From Janibacter limosus NBRC 16128 (GTDB lineage: Bacteria; Actinomycetota; Actinomycetes; Actinomycetales; Dermatophilaceae), in contig NZ_BCSS01000036.1 of the NCBI RefSeq assembly GCF_001570985.1, positions 1 to 36,828 of the forward strand: DNA of 36,828 nt, written 5' to 3'. Below are positions 8,796 to 15,891 of this stretch, piece after piece. Below the pieces are notes generated by a model. That model was not told the DNA's origin. It did no database searches and was given only the letters and a program-made list of their open reading frames with translations. The translations under genes were made by a program, and so were the position numbers. How positions within the stretch are numbered: position 1 is the stretch's first letter; each line of letters opens with the position of its first letter.

Positions 8796-9545
8796 TCAGA
8801 GCCGCCGCAGGACGGCGGTGACCTTGCCCAGGATCGTCGCGTGGTCACCATCGATCGGGTCGAAGGCCGGGTTGTGGGGGAGCAGCCACAGGTGGCCGTC
8901 GGTGCGCTTGTAGGTCTTGACCGTCGCCTCGTTGTCGAGCATCGCCGCGACGATGTCGCCGTTGTCGGCATTGGGCTGCTGACGCACGACGACCCAGTCT
9001 CCGTCGCAGATGGCGGCGTCGATCATCGAGTCGCCGACGACCTTGAGCAGGAAGAGGGAGCCCTCGCCGACGATCTGCTTGGGCAGGGGGAAGACCTCGT
9101 CCACGACCTCCTCCGCGGTGATCGGGACGCCGGCAGCGATCTGGCCGAGGACGGGGACGTAGCTGGCCTCGGGGCGAGCGTCACCGGAGCCGGTGGGGTC
9201 GACGACCTCGTCGGTGCTGCTCGCGCCGCCTCGCATGCCGCCCAGGTCGGAGACCGTGGCCGGCGGAGCGTTGTGGCCGTCGGGGGCGATGACCTCGATG
9301 GCCCGGGGCCGGTTGGGGTCACGACGCAGGTAGCCCTTGCGCTCGAGGGAGGAGAGCTGGTGGGCCACGGAGCTCGGGCTGGTCAGGCCGACGAGCTCGC
9401 CGATCTCGCGCAGGCTCGGCGGGTAGCCCCGCGTCGCCACGGCATTGCGGATCACCTCGAGCACCTTGCGCTGGCGGACGGTCAGCCCATCACCAGTGTC
9501 CCGCTCGGGCAGCTGGTGGATGTTGTCCTCGTCCGTGCCGCTCAT
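8796..9545 (-). CDS. lexA: LexA SOS repressor
   Basis: A 249-residue SOS repressor that self-cleaves when stimulated by RecA filaments. The N-terminal winged helix (about 21-85) contains [15 protein letters not shown] and [21 protein letters not shown]. After an acidic linker the S24-type peptidase domain holds the A138-G139 scissile bond in [10 protein letters not shown]173 is the nucleophile (VVGDSMIDA) and K210 the general base (ATVKTYKR). All catalytic parts are intact. The upstream region carries a promoter overlapping an SOS box, consistent with autoregulation. It heads a probable operon with the glutaredoxin-like gene and is divergent from the LysM protein gene. Confidence 0.97.
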   Translation of the reverse strand: MSGTDEDNIHQLPERDTGDGLTVRQRKVLEVIRNAVATRGYPPSLREIGELVGLTSPSSVAHQLSSLERKGYLRRDPNRPRAIEVIAPDGHNAPPATVSDLGGMRGGASSTDEVVDPTGSGDARPEASYVPVLGQIAAGVPITAEEVVDEVFPLPKQIVGEGSLFLLKVVGDSMIDAAICDGDWVVVRQQPNADNGDIVAAMLDNEATVKTYKRTDGHLWLLPHNPAFDPIDGDHATILGKVTAVLRRL

Positions 9546-9629
9546 GCTCGACCCCTTCGTCCGTGTCCGGTGGAACCGAGGTCTTGCCAGCGTTGTCGGT
9601 GCTCGCTGGTCAACTTCTCGGTAGTGAAG

Positions 9630-9658
9630 ACACTAGGCCGATCGAACAGGCTTTTCAA
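9630..9658 (-). promoter_or_regulatory. lexA promoter (-35 TTGAAA, -10 TAGTGT)
   Basis: On the minus strand TTGAAA (9658-9653) and TAGTGT (9635-9630) are separated by exactly 17 bases and point at lexA. The -35 overlaps the SOS box at 9655-9670, so LexA binding would block this promoter. Confidence 0.6.
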
Positions 9659-9670
9659 ACATCTGTTCGA
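9655..9670. promoter_or_regulatory. SOS box (LexA operator), lexA-proximal
   Basis: TCAAACATCTGTTCGA matches the actinobacterial/Gram-positive SOS box TCGAAC-N4-GTTCGA with one arm mismatch. It overlaps the -35 element of lexA. Confidence 0.75.
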
Positions 9671-9724
9671 GCGTGTTGTTGATTTTCTTCGAACACCCGT
9701 GCTAGACATCGTACAGACGTTCTA

Positions 9725-9740
9725 TCGAACACCGGTTCGA
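9725..9740. promoter_or_regulatory. SOS box (LexA operator), LysM-gene-proximal
   Basis: TCGAACACCGGTTCGA has both six-base arms perfect and lies 26 bases upstream of the ATG of the LysM protein. Two further isolated TCGAAC half-sites occur at 9642-9647 and 9689-9694; their right arms are degenerate. Confidence 0.88.
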
Positions 9741-9765
9741 CAGGACCGCACCGAGGAGGACCCGC

Positions 9766-10140
9766 ATGACTGCTCTCACCGCCACCCCGATCCGCATCGA
9801 CGTGCCGACGCGCTCGCGCCACCTCGTCTCCGTGCCGACCGGTGACGCTGCTGTCGCGCGCCCGGCCGTTCGCACGCGGCTGACCCGTCGCGGCCGCCTG
9901 GCCATCACGACCTCGGCCCTGGCCGTGGCCAGTGTTGCCGGCGCGACTTTCGCCTTCGGGGGGCCCGCTGTCACCCCGCAGGAGATCACCGTCGAGCCCG
10001 GTCAGACGCTCAGCCAGATCGCCTCGAGTGAGCTCTCCGGTGTGCCGACGGCCGAGGCCGTGACCAACATCCAGGTCGCCAACGGGCTCACGACCACGCA
10101 CATCCACGCCGGTCAAACGCTGACGATCCCGACGCCCTGA
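9766..10140 (+). CDS. LysM-domain membrane protein, SOS-controlled (ChiZ/YneA-like)
   Basis: A 124-residue protein with a basic cytoplasmic N-terminus (RTRLTRRGR), one membrane segment (about 45-64) and an extracytoplasmic LysM peptidoglycan-binding domain (about 72-122, ITVEPGQTLSQIA...IHAGQTLTI). The ribosome binding site GAGGAGGA lies at 9753-9760. A perfect SOS box sits in its leader and it is divergent from lexA. Mycobacterium Rv2719c/ChiZ and Bacillus YneA have the same position next to lexA and a LysM domain, and act as SOS-induced division inhibitors. The family likeness is by architecture and synteny; the division role is inference. No catalytic hydrolase domain is present. Confidence 0.85.
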   Translation: MTALTATPIRIDVPTRSRHLVSVPTGDAAVARPAVRTRLTRRGRLAITTSALAVASVAGATFAFGGPAVTPQEITVEPGQTLSQIASSELSGVPTAEAVTNIQVANGLTTTHIHAGQTLTIPTP

Positions 10141-10203
10141 CGCCTCGCCGCCCGCCGCGGCGACCCCCTTCCTCCCGGGCCCACCGACCCAGCCCGGGCC
10201 GGC

Positions 10204-10240
10204 CATCGGCCATCTCCGTCCCCCTCGGAGGTGGCCGATG
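10204..10240 (+). terminator. strong hairpin terminator after the LysM gene
   Basis: CATCGGCCATCTCCG (10204-10218) pairs with 10226-10240 along 15 bp with one G-U wobble and a 7-base loop. A short T-run follows at 10258-10262. It separates the LysM gene from the nrdR promoter. Confidence 0.75.
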
Positions 10241-10270
10241 TGCCGTTCGTCGACGGGTTTTTGTGGGGAC

Positions 10271-10299
10271 TTGCGTCGCGTGGGCTGGAGGCGTCTAAT
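10271..10299 (+). promoter_or_regulatory. nrdR-nrdJ promoter
   Basis: TTGCGT (10271-10276) and TCTAAT (10294-10299) have a 17-base spacer. The NrdR-like sites begin immediately downstream, where repressor binding would cover the transcription start. The leader to nrdR is then about 130 bases. Confidence 0.5.
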
Positions 10300-10301
10300 G
10301 G

Positions 10302-10349
10302 TCACTACATCTAGTGGTTACACAGTTGTCATTCGTCCACATCTAGTGC
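10302..10349. promoter_or_regulatory. tandem NrdR-box-like sites
   Basis: CACTACATCTAGTG at 10303-10316 is an inverted repeat (CACTA-N4-TAGTG) resembling the NrdR box ACACWATATATWGTGT; I count 12 of 16 matches. The second, weaker copy keeps CATCTAGTG at 10340-10348. The copies are 32 bases apart, about three helical turns, the spacing expected for NrdR binding paired boxes. Confidence 0.7.
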
Positions 10350-10418
10350 ACAGGCTGACGGCAGTTGTCCACAGGAAACCGGGGTTCGTCCCCAGTTTTG
10401 TCCACCGCACCATCCACA
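10333..10418 (+). promoter_or_regulatory. cluster of DnaA-box-like sequences in nrdR leader
   Basis: TTGTCCACA at 10365-10373 is the exact actinobacterial DnaA-box consensus. Near matches on the same strand are TCGTCCACA (10333-10341), TTGTCCACC (10398-10406) and CCATCCACA (10410-10418). All four lie between the NrdR boxes and the nrdR start. Confidence 0.5.
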
Positions 10419-10437
10419 GACGAAGGGAGATCCGGCC

Positions 10438-10896
10438 GTGCACTGCCCATTTTGCCGTCACACCGACTCCCGGGTCATCGACAGCCGCACGACCGACGAC
10501 GGCAGCGCGATCCGTCGCCGTCGGCAGTGCCCAGAGTGCAGTCGCCGCTTCACGACGCTGGAGAGCGCGAGCCTGACCGTCACCAAGCGGTCTGGCGCAG
10601 CGGAGCCCTTCAGCAGGGCCAAGGTTCTCGCCGGAGTCCGCAAGGCCTGTCAGGGGCGACCGGTCACCGAGGACCAGCTCGCCCTCCTCGCCCAGCGCGT
10701 GGAGGAGAGCATCCGATCGCAGGGGAGCGCGGAGATCGACGCCCACGAGGTGGGCATGGCGATCCTGTCGCCGCTGCGCGACCTGGACGAGGTGGCGTAC
10801 CTGCGCTTCGCCTCCGTCTACCAGTCCTTCGACTCGCTCGAGGACTTCGAGTCGGCGATCGCGACCTTGCGTCGCGAGCACGCCGCCACCACCTAG
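10438..10896 (+). CDS. nrdR: NrdR transcriptional repressor of ribonucleotide reductase
   Basis: A 152-residue nucleotide-sensing repressor. The N-terminal zinc ribbon uses C3, C6, C31 and C34 (MHCPFCRH and [10 protein letters not shown]). Residues about 49-139 form the ATP-cone that senses ATP/dATP. It starts at GTG 10438, which places the zinc ribbon right at the N-terminus as in all family members. It is followed at 123 bases by nrdJ, its expected target. The NrdR-box-like pair upstream implies that it represses the pair including itself. Confidence 0.97.
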   Translation: MHCPFCRHTDSRVIDSRTTDDGSAIRRRRQCPECSRRFTTLESASLTVTKRSGAAEPFSRAKVLAGVRKACQGRPVTEDQLALLAQRVEESIRSQGSAEIDAHEVGMAILSPLRDLDEVAYLRFASVYQSFDSLEDFESAIATLRREHAATT

Positions 10897-10939
10897 CACC
10901 CCGGGTGCCGACACGCGAGTGGGCTGTCGGTACCCGGTG
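10897..10939 (+). other. long hairpin in the nrdR-nrdJ gap
   Basis: GGGTGCCGACA (10903-10913) pairs with TGTCGGTACCC (10925-10935), and CACC/GGTG extends the stem past a two-base bulge. It starts on the base after the nrdR stop. There is no T-tract, so it could be an attenuator, a processing site or a partial terminator that sets the nrdR:nrdJ ratio. Confidence 0.5.
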
Positions 10940-10991
10940 ACACCGTGAGCAGTAGCCCGCACCAGCCGTAGACGAACCACACAGCAGCAGA

Positions 10992-11003
10992 CCGAAATTT
11001 CGG
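10992..11003. promoter_or_regulatory. 12-bp palindrome in the nrdJ leader
   Basis: CCGAAATTTCGG is a perfect dyad 16 bases upstream of the nrdJ ATG and just before its ribosome binding site (GAGGAGA). It is AT-rich for this genome, so it may be an operator; no regulator can be assigned. Confidence 0.35.
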
Positions 11004-11019
11004 ATCGAGGAGACGCAGC

Positions 11020-13923
11020 ATGACCGAGACCGCCGGCAAGCCCAGCACCCGTCGTGGGGCCCGCACCAAGGGCCTGACGATCGAGCGTATCCACACCACC
11101 GAGGGTGTGCACCCCTACGACGAGATCACCTGGGAAAAGCGTGATGTCGTCCAGCAAAACTGGAAGACCGGCGAGACGATCTTCGAGCAGCGCGGTGTCG
11201 AGTTCCCCGACTTCTGGTCGGTCAACGCCTCGACCATCGTCACGACCAAGTACTTCCGTGGTGCCGTCGGTGCGCCCGAGCGCGAGTCCGGCCTCAAGCA
11301 GCTGATCGACCGCGTCGTCCTCACCTATGTCAAGGCGGGCAAGGAGCACGGTTACTTCTCGACCGACTCCGACGCCGAGATCTTCGAGCACGAGCTGACC
11401 TACGCGCTGCTGCACCAGATCTTTAGCTTCAACTCCCCGGTGTGGTTCAACGTCGGCACGGCCAGCCCGCAGCAGGTCAGCGCCTGCTTCATCCTCGCGG
11501 TCGATGACTCGATGGACTCCATCCTCAACTGGTACAAGGAGGAGGGCTTCATCTTCAAGGGCGGCTCCGGCGCCGGCCTGAACCTCTCCCGCATCCGCTC
11601 CTCCAAGGAGCTGCTCTCCTCCGGTGGCACCGCCTCCGGCCCGGTCTCCTTCATGCGTGGTGCTGACGCCTCCGCCGGCACGATCAAGTCCGGTGGCGCG
11701 ACCCGTCGTGCGGCCAAGATGGTCGTCCTGGACGTCGACCACCCGGACATCGAGGAGTTCGTCGAGACCAAGGCCAAGGAGGAGCACAAGATCCGTGCCC
11801 TGCGTGACGCGGGCTTCGACATGGACCTCGGCGGGTCCGACATCACCTCCGTCCAGTACCAGAACGCCAACAACTCGGTGCGCGTTACCGATGAGTTCAT
11901 GCGTGCGGTCGACGAGGGCACCGAGTTCGGTCTGACCTCGCGCAAGGACGGCTCGGTCATCGAGACCGTCGACGCTCGTGAGCTCATGGGCAAGATCGCC
12001 AAGGCTGCGTGGGAGTGCGCTGACCCGGGCATCCAGTACGACGGCACGATCAACGACTGGCACACCAACCCGGAGTCGGGTCGGATCACCGCCTCCAACC
12101 CGTGCAGCGAGTACATGTCCCTGGACAACTCCTCCTGCAACCTGGCTTCGCTCAACCTGCTGAAGTTCCTCAGGGACGACGACACCTTCGACGTCGAGCG
12201 CTTCCAGGCGGTTGCCGAGCTGGTCATCACCGCGATGGACATCTCGATCTGCTTCGCGGACTTCCCGACCGAGCCGATCGGCGAGACCACCCGCAACTAC
12301 CGCCAGCTGGGCATCGGGTACGCCAACCTCGGCGCGCTGCTCATGGCGACCGGTCACGGTTACGACTCCGACGGTGGTCGCGCGCTGGCCGCGTCGATCA
12401 CCTCGTTGCTGACGGGTGCGTCCTACAAGCGCTCCGCCGAGCTCGCCGGGATCGTCGGTGCCTACAACGGCTACGCCCGCAACGCTGACGCCCACAAGCG
12501 CGTCATGCGCAAGCACCAGGCGGCCAACGACCAGATCCGCACGCTGCACACGATGGACAAGGACATCCACGCCTACGCCACCAAGGCGTGGGACGCGGTC
12601 GTCAAGGTCGGGGAGAAGAGCGGTTACCGCAACGCCCAGGCGTCGGTGCTCGCCCCCACCGGGACCATCGGCTTCATGATGGACTGCGACACCACGGGCA
12701 TCGAGCCCGACTTCTCGCTGGTGAAGTTCAAGAAGCTCGTCGGCGGCGGCTCCATGCAGATCGTCAACCTGACGATCCCGCGTGCGCTGAAGAAGCTCGG
12801 CTACGCCGAGGAGACCATCGAGGCGATCGTCGAGTACATCGCCGACAAGGGTCACGTCATCGACGCCCCGGGTCTGAAGCAGGACCACTACGAGATCTTC
12901 GACACCGCCATGGGTGCGCGCGCGATCGCGCCGATGGGTCACGTGCGGATGATGGCTGCTGTCCAGCCCTTCCTCTCCGGTGCCATCTCCAAGACCGTCA
13001 ACCTGCCGGAGACGGCGTCCGTCGAGGAGATCGAGGACGTCTACATGCAGGGCTGGAAGCTCGGCTTGAAGGCGCTCGCGGTCTACCGCGACAACTGCAA
13101 GGTCGGCCAGCCGCTGTCGGACGGAGGCTCGACCGCCAAGGACGCGAAGGACGCCAAGGACGCGGCTGCTGTCGAAAAGGTCGTCGAGTACCGCCCGCTG
13201 CGTCGTCGGATGCCCAAGCGTCGCTCCTCGCAGACGACGAGCTTCGCCGTCGGTGGGGCCGAGGGTTACTTGACTGCTGGCACCTACGACGACGGTGACC
13301 TGGGTGAGCTCTTCCTGAAGTTCGGCAAGCAGGGCTCGACCCTGGCCGGTCTGATGGACGCCTTCTCCATCGCGATCTCGATAGCCCTGCAGCACGGTGT
13401 GCCGCTGGAGACCTACGTCGAGAAGTTCACCAACCTGCGCTTCGAGCCGGCCGGCATGACGGACGACCCGGACGTGCGGATGGCGCAGTCGATCATGGAC
13501 TACGTCTTCCGTCGCCTGGCGCTGGACTACCTGGACTTCGACACGCGGTCCTTCATGGGTATCCACACCGCTGAGGAGCGCGCCCGTCAACTCGAGACCG
13601 GCTCGTACGAGGCCTCGTCCTCGGACGACAACGACTCGGACTACGACGACGACTCCTACAGCCAGGGCGTCGCGACCAGCGAGGTCAAGGAGGCCAAGCC
13701 CGAGGCCGTCGCCAAGGACGAGACCATCACCGACCAGTCCGGTGCCGGTGCGGCCTCTGCCCGTGCAGCCGACGCCACCGTCCACTCCTCGGCCGAGCTC
13801 CTGGAGAAGTTCCAGGGCAAGACCGCCGACGCCCCGATGTGCATGACCTGCGGTACCAAGATGCGTCCCGCCGGCTCCTGCTACGTCTGCGAGGGTTGCG
13901 GCTCGACCAGCGGTTGCAGCTGA
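11020..13923 (+). CDS. nrdJ: adenosylcobalamin-dependent (class II) ribonucleotide reductase
   Basis: A 967-residue class II reductase that makes deoxyribonucleotides from ribonucleotides using a radical from adenosylcobalamin, without oxygen. Active-site elements are C156 (SACFILAVDDS), the NPCSEY loop with C362 and E364, and PTGTIGFMMDCDTTGIEPD. An acidic, Ser/Ala-rich linker (about 860-925) leads to a cysteine-rich tail with C941, C944, C954, C957, C960 and C966, typical of actinobacterial NrdJ and probably redox relay or zinc binding. The ribosome binding site GAGGAGA precedes ATG 11020. I see no cobalamin riboswitch in the 123-base gap, so control is likely through NrdR. The gene ends at a strong terminator. 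Confidence 0.97.
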   Translation: MTETAGKPSTRRGARTKGLTIERIHTTEGVHPYDEITWEKRDVVQQNWKTGETIFEQRGVEFPDFWSVNASTIVTTKYFRGAVGAPERESGLKQLIDRVVLTYVKAGKEHGYFSTDSDAEIFEHELTYALLHQIFSFNSPVWFNVGTASPQQVSACFILAVDDSMDSILNWYKEEGFIFKGGSGAGLNLSRIRSSKELLSSGGTASGPVSFMRGADASAGTIKSGGATRRAAKMVVLDVDHPDIEEFVETKAKEEHKIRALRDAGFDMDLGGSDITSVQYQNANNSVRVTDEFMRAVDEGTEFGLTSRKDGSVIETVDARELMGKIAKAAWECADPGIQYDGTINDWHTNPESGRITASNPCSEYMSLDNSSCNLASLNLLKFLRDDDTFDVERFQAVAELVITAMDISICFADFPTEPIGETTRNYRQLGIGYANLGALLMATGHGYDSDGGRALAASITSLLTGASYKRSAELAGIVGAYNGYARNADAHKRVMRKHQAANDQIRTLHTMDKDIHAYATKAWDAVVKVGEKSGYRNAQASVLAPTGTIGFMMDCDTTGIEPDFSLVKFKKLVGGGSMQIVNLTIPRALKKLGYAEETIEAIVEYIADKGHVIDAPGLKQDHYEIFDTAMGARAIAPMGHVRMMAAVQPFLSGAISKTVNLPETASVEEIEDVYMQGWKLGLKALAVYRDNCKVGQPLSDGGSTAKDAKDAKDAAAVEKVVEYRPLRRRMPKRRSSQTTSFAVGGAEGYLTAGTYDDGDLGELFLKFGKQGSTLAGLMDAFSIAISIALQHGVPLETYVEKFTNLRFEPAGMTDDPDVRMAQSIMDYVFRRLALDYLDFDTRSFMGIHTAEERARQLETGSYEASSSDDNDSDYDDDSYSQGVATSEVKEAKPEAVAKDETITDQSGAGAASARAADATVHSSAELLEKFQGKTADAPMCMTCGTKMRPAGSCYVCEGCGSTSGCS

Positions 13924-13938
13924 TCTGAGTAGGTGATC

Positions 13939-13975
13939 GAAGGGGGTCAACCGGTGAGTCCGGTTGGCCCCCTTC
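13939..13975 (+). terminator. nrdJ terminator
   Basis: GAAGGGGGTCAACCGG (13939-13954) pairs with 13960-13975 over 16 bp with one wobble and a 5-base loop. The C-rich 3' arm ends in CTTC. It isolates nrdJ from the nuclease gene run. Confidence 0.85.
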
Positions 13976-14002
13976 TCGTCGTTCGCCTGGCAAGCTCCAG
14001 TC

Positions 14003-14914
14003 ATGGCGTGGGATCTGGACTACGAGCGGGCCTTTCGTACAGCAGCTATGGGCTGGCTCTCGGACGCGGCTACGGCGGAGCGCGACTGGCTTCGTTCGGA
14101 GACTCTGCGGGCCTTCGAGTTCGACGGAGTTCGCGTACCTCTCGTCGATGCCCAGCGCGGGATCCGCAAACCGGCGGGCGCCGTAGCCGCACTTTCGATC
14201 CGGACTGTGTATCGGCCGGAGGGGGCGGCGAGGCCCTACGAGGACGCGGTCGGTCCGGATGGCCGTCTCAGGTACAAGTGGCGTGGGACAGACCCAGACC
14301 ACCCGGAGAACAAGGCCTTGAGGGCAGCCATGGAGTCTGAGCTGCCCCTCATCTGGTTCTTCGGTGTCGGGCCAGGGGACTACAAGCCGATCTACCCGGT
14401 CTACATCGACGGTGAAGAATCACTCCAGCATCAGTTTGTTGTCGCAATTGATGAGGTCCAACGTGACTCGATCTCTGAGGCAGCCGATGAGCACGTGCGC
14501 CGCTACCTCCGGGTGGAGCGTAATCAGCGCGTCCACCAACGGGTCTTTCGCTCGACCGTCATGCGTGCCTACCAGACGCGATGCGCGGTGTGCTCGCTTC
14601 GCCACGGCGACCTGCTGGATGCAGCGCACATCGTCGAGGACCGGCATGACCTAGGGGTCGCCTCCGTTCGGAACGGACTGGCGCTGTGCAAGATTCACCA
14701 CGCCGCGTTCGATGCCAACATCCTCGGCATCAGGCCCGATCTCGTGGTTCAGATCCGGGCAGACCTCTTGGAGGAGGTGGACGGGCCCATGCTGCAGTAC
14801 GGGCTCAAGGAGCGACATGACGAGAGGCTGATGGTGCTTCCGAGCCTCAAGCGAGAGCAGCCTGATGCCAGCTTGCTGGAGCTCTCCTACGAACGCTTCA
14901 GGGCCGCCAGCTGA
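14003..14914 (+). CDS. HNH endonuclease, COG3440-type predicted restriction enzyme
   Basis: A 303-residue protein of two parts. The N-terminal half (GVRVPLV...GIRKPAGAVAALSIRTVYRP...RYKWRGTDPDHPENKALR...PLIWFFGV) looks like the recognition domain of predicted HNH restriction endonucleases. The C-terminal HNH nuclease has C194 and C197, H209 in DAAHI, N224-G225, C229 and H232-H233. Start ATG 14003 opens MAWDLDYERAF. GC drops here: 14401-14460 has 28 G/C of 60 against about 70% around. It lies 46 bases from the DUF3883 gene on the same strand, so the two may work together. A modification-dependent (type IV) enzyme is possible; no methyltransferase is nearby. Confidence 0.82.
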   Translation: MAWDLDYERAFRTAAMGWLSDAATAERDWLRSETLRAFEFDGVRVPLVDAQRGIRKPAGAVAALSIRTVYRPEGAARPYEDAVGPDGRLRYKWRGTDPDHPENKALRAAMESELPLIWFFGVGPGDYKPIYPVYIDGEESLQHQFVVAIDEVQRDSISEAADEHVRRYLRVERNQRVHQRVFRSTVMRAYQTRCAVCSLRHGDLLDAAHIVEDRHDLGVASVRNGLALCKIHHAAFDANILGIRPDLVVQIRADLLEEVDGPMLQYGLKERHDERLMVLPSLKREQPDASLLELSYERFRAAS

Positions 14915-14960
14915 CGCGGTTATCGGGTCGGCATATGGTTCAAGCAATCGGGGAGGCTGA

Positions 14961-15809
14961 GTGGCAACCAGGGTGGCGTGGTCTGACGAGGAGAACAGCA
15001 TTCTCGTGCACGCGTACCTGGAGATGCTGAGGTCCGAGCTGAAAGACGAGATCTTCGTCAAGGCGGATGTCAATCGTCAGCTTCAGGGTCTCCTTGACCG
15101 CGGACGTGGGTCCATCGAGTTCAAGTTGATGAATGTGAGCGCGGTCCTTCGAGAGCTGAGCTTCCCTTTCGTCAACGGTTACAAGCCATATCCCAATATC
15201 CAGGCGTCTCTGCGGGACTGCGTCCGCGAGGAGATCTTGCGACGGCAGGACCTGACAGACTTGGCCTTCGACAGCATGACGGCATCGATGCCTGACGTCG
15301 CTGATTCAGCAACGTGGAAGCAGGGGGAACCGCCTGCGCTGGGGTTGCAGCCGAGCGACGGCCTCCCCGGTCAGCGCGCAGGACGATGGAACTTCGTCGA
15401 GCTGGAAGCGATGAATCGACGACTGGGAGCCGCCGGCGAGCGTGCAGTCTTGGCTCGCGAGCGTGTGCTCCTCACCAAGGCCGGGCAGCACCACCTTGCT
15501 TCACGAGTCGATCACGTCAGCCAAACGGTGGGGGACGGTCTCGGGTTCGACATCCGGTCGTTCGAGCCAGACGGCACCGAAAAGCTCATCGAGGTGAAGA
15601 CCACGAAGCGCGGAGCTCACTGGCCCATGGTCGTCAGTCGAAATGAGGTCGAGGTCAGCGGCGTTGAGGGGGAGCGCTACCACCTCTATCGTCTCCATGA
15701 CTTCCGGCCAGAAGCCGTGCGCTTCTACACGCTGCGCGGCGACCTTCGCACTGCCTGCGATCTAGCGCCTGAGTCATACACGGCGCTTCCATCGCGCTCC
15801 TCAGAGTGA
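14961..15809 (+). CDS. DUF3883 domain protein, PD-(D/E)xK nuclease-like
   Basis: A 282-residue protein. The N-terminal 100 residues (WSDEENSILVHAYLEMLRSE...FKLMNVSAVLRELSFP) are a small helical domain seen ahead of nuclease domains in restriction-like proteins. The C-terminal 130 residues fit DUF3883. E160 lies in GAAGERAVL, D197 in GFDIRSF and E211-V-K213 in LIEVKTT, together a complete PD-(D/E)xK-type site. The GTG start at 14961 has GGGAGG at 14951-14956. GC is lower than the flanks, as in the HNH gene before it. DUF3883 occurs in several defence systems, so a DNA-restriction role with its neighbour is reasonable but unproven. Confidence 0.8.
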   Translation: MATRVAWSDEENSILVHAYLEMLRSELKDEIFVKADVNRQLQGLLDRGRGSIEFKLMNVSAVLRELSFPFVNGYKPYPNIQASLRDCVREEILRRQDLTDLAFDSMTASMPDVADSATWKQGEPPALGLQPSDGLPGQRAGRWNFVELEAMNRRLGAAGERAVLARERVLLTKAGQHHLASRVDHVSQTVGDGLGFDIRSFEPDGTEKLIEVKTTKRGAHWPMVVSRNEVEVSGVEGERYHLYRLHDFRPEAVRFYTLRGDLRTACDLAPESYTALPSRSSE

Positions 15810-15891
15810 GCGACTGAGCCGGGCCGACCATCGCTGCTGGCTCTGATGCAGACACCAGAGCGTTGTCACCCCTCGCTGGAACCATGGACAC

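Noticed and set aside
10333-10418. Possible origin of replication, from the DnaA-like boxes
   Set aside because: No dnaA, dnaN or AT-rich unwinding region is nearby, and the boxes lie in the nrdR leader. A regulatory role is more likely.
10897-11019. Cobalamin riboswitch ahead of nrdJ
   Set aside because: No B12-box-like sequence is seen and the 123-base gap is too short for a full cobalamin aptamer.
10318-14004. Very long open frame (1228 codons) antisense to nrdR-nrdJ
   Set aside because: High-GC codon bias on the real strand removes stop codons in the mirrored frame. The translation is Val/Asp/Leu/Gly/Arg-rich with no domain, and nrdJ is unambiguous.
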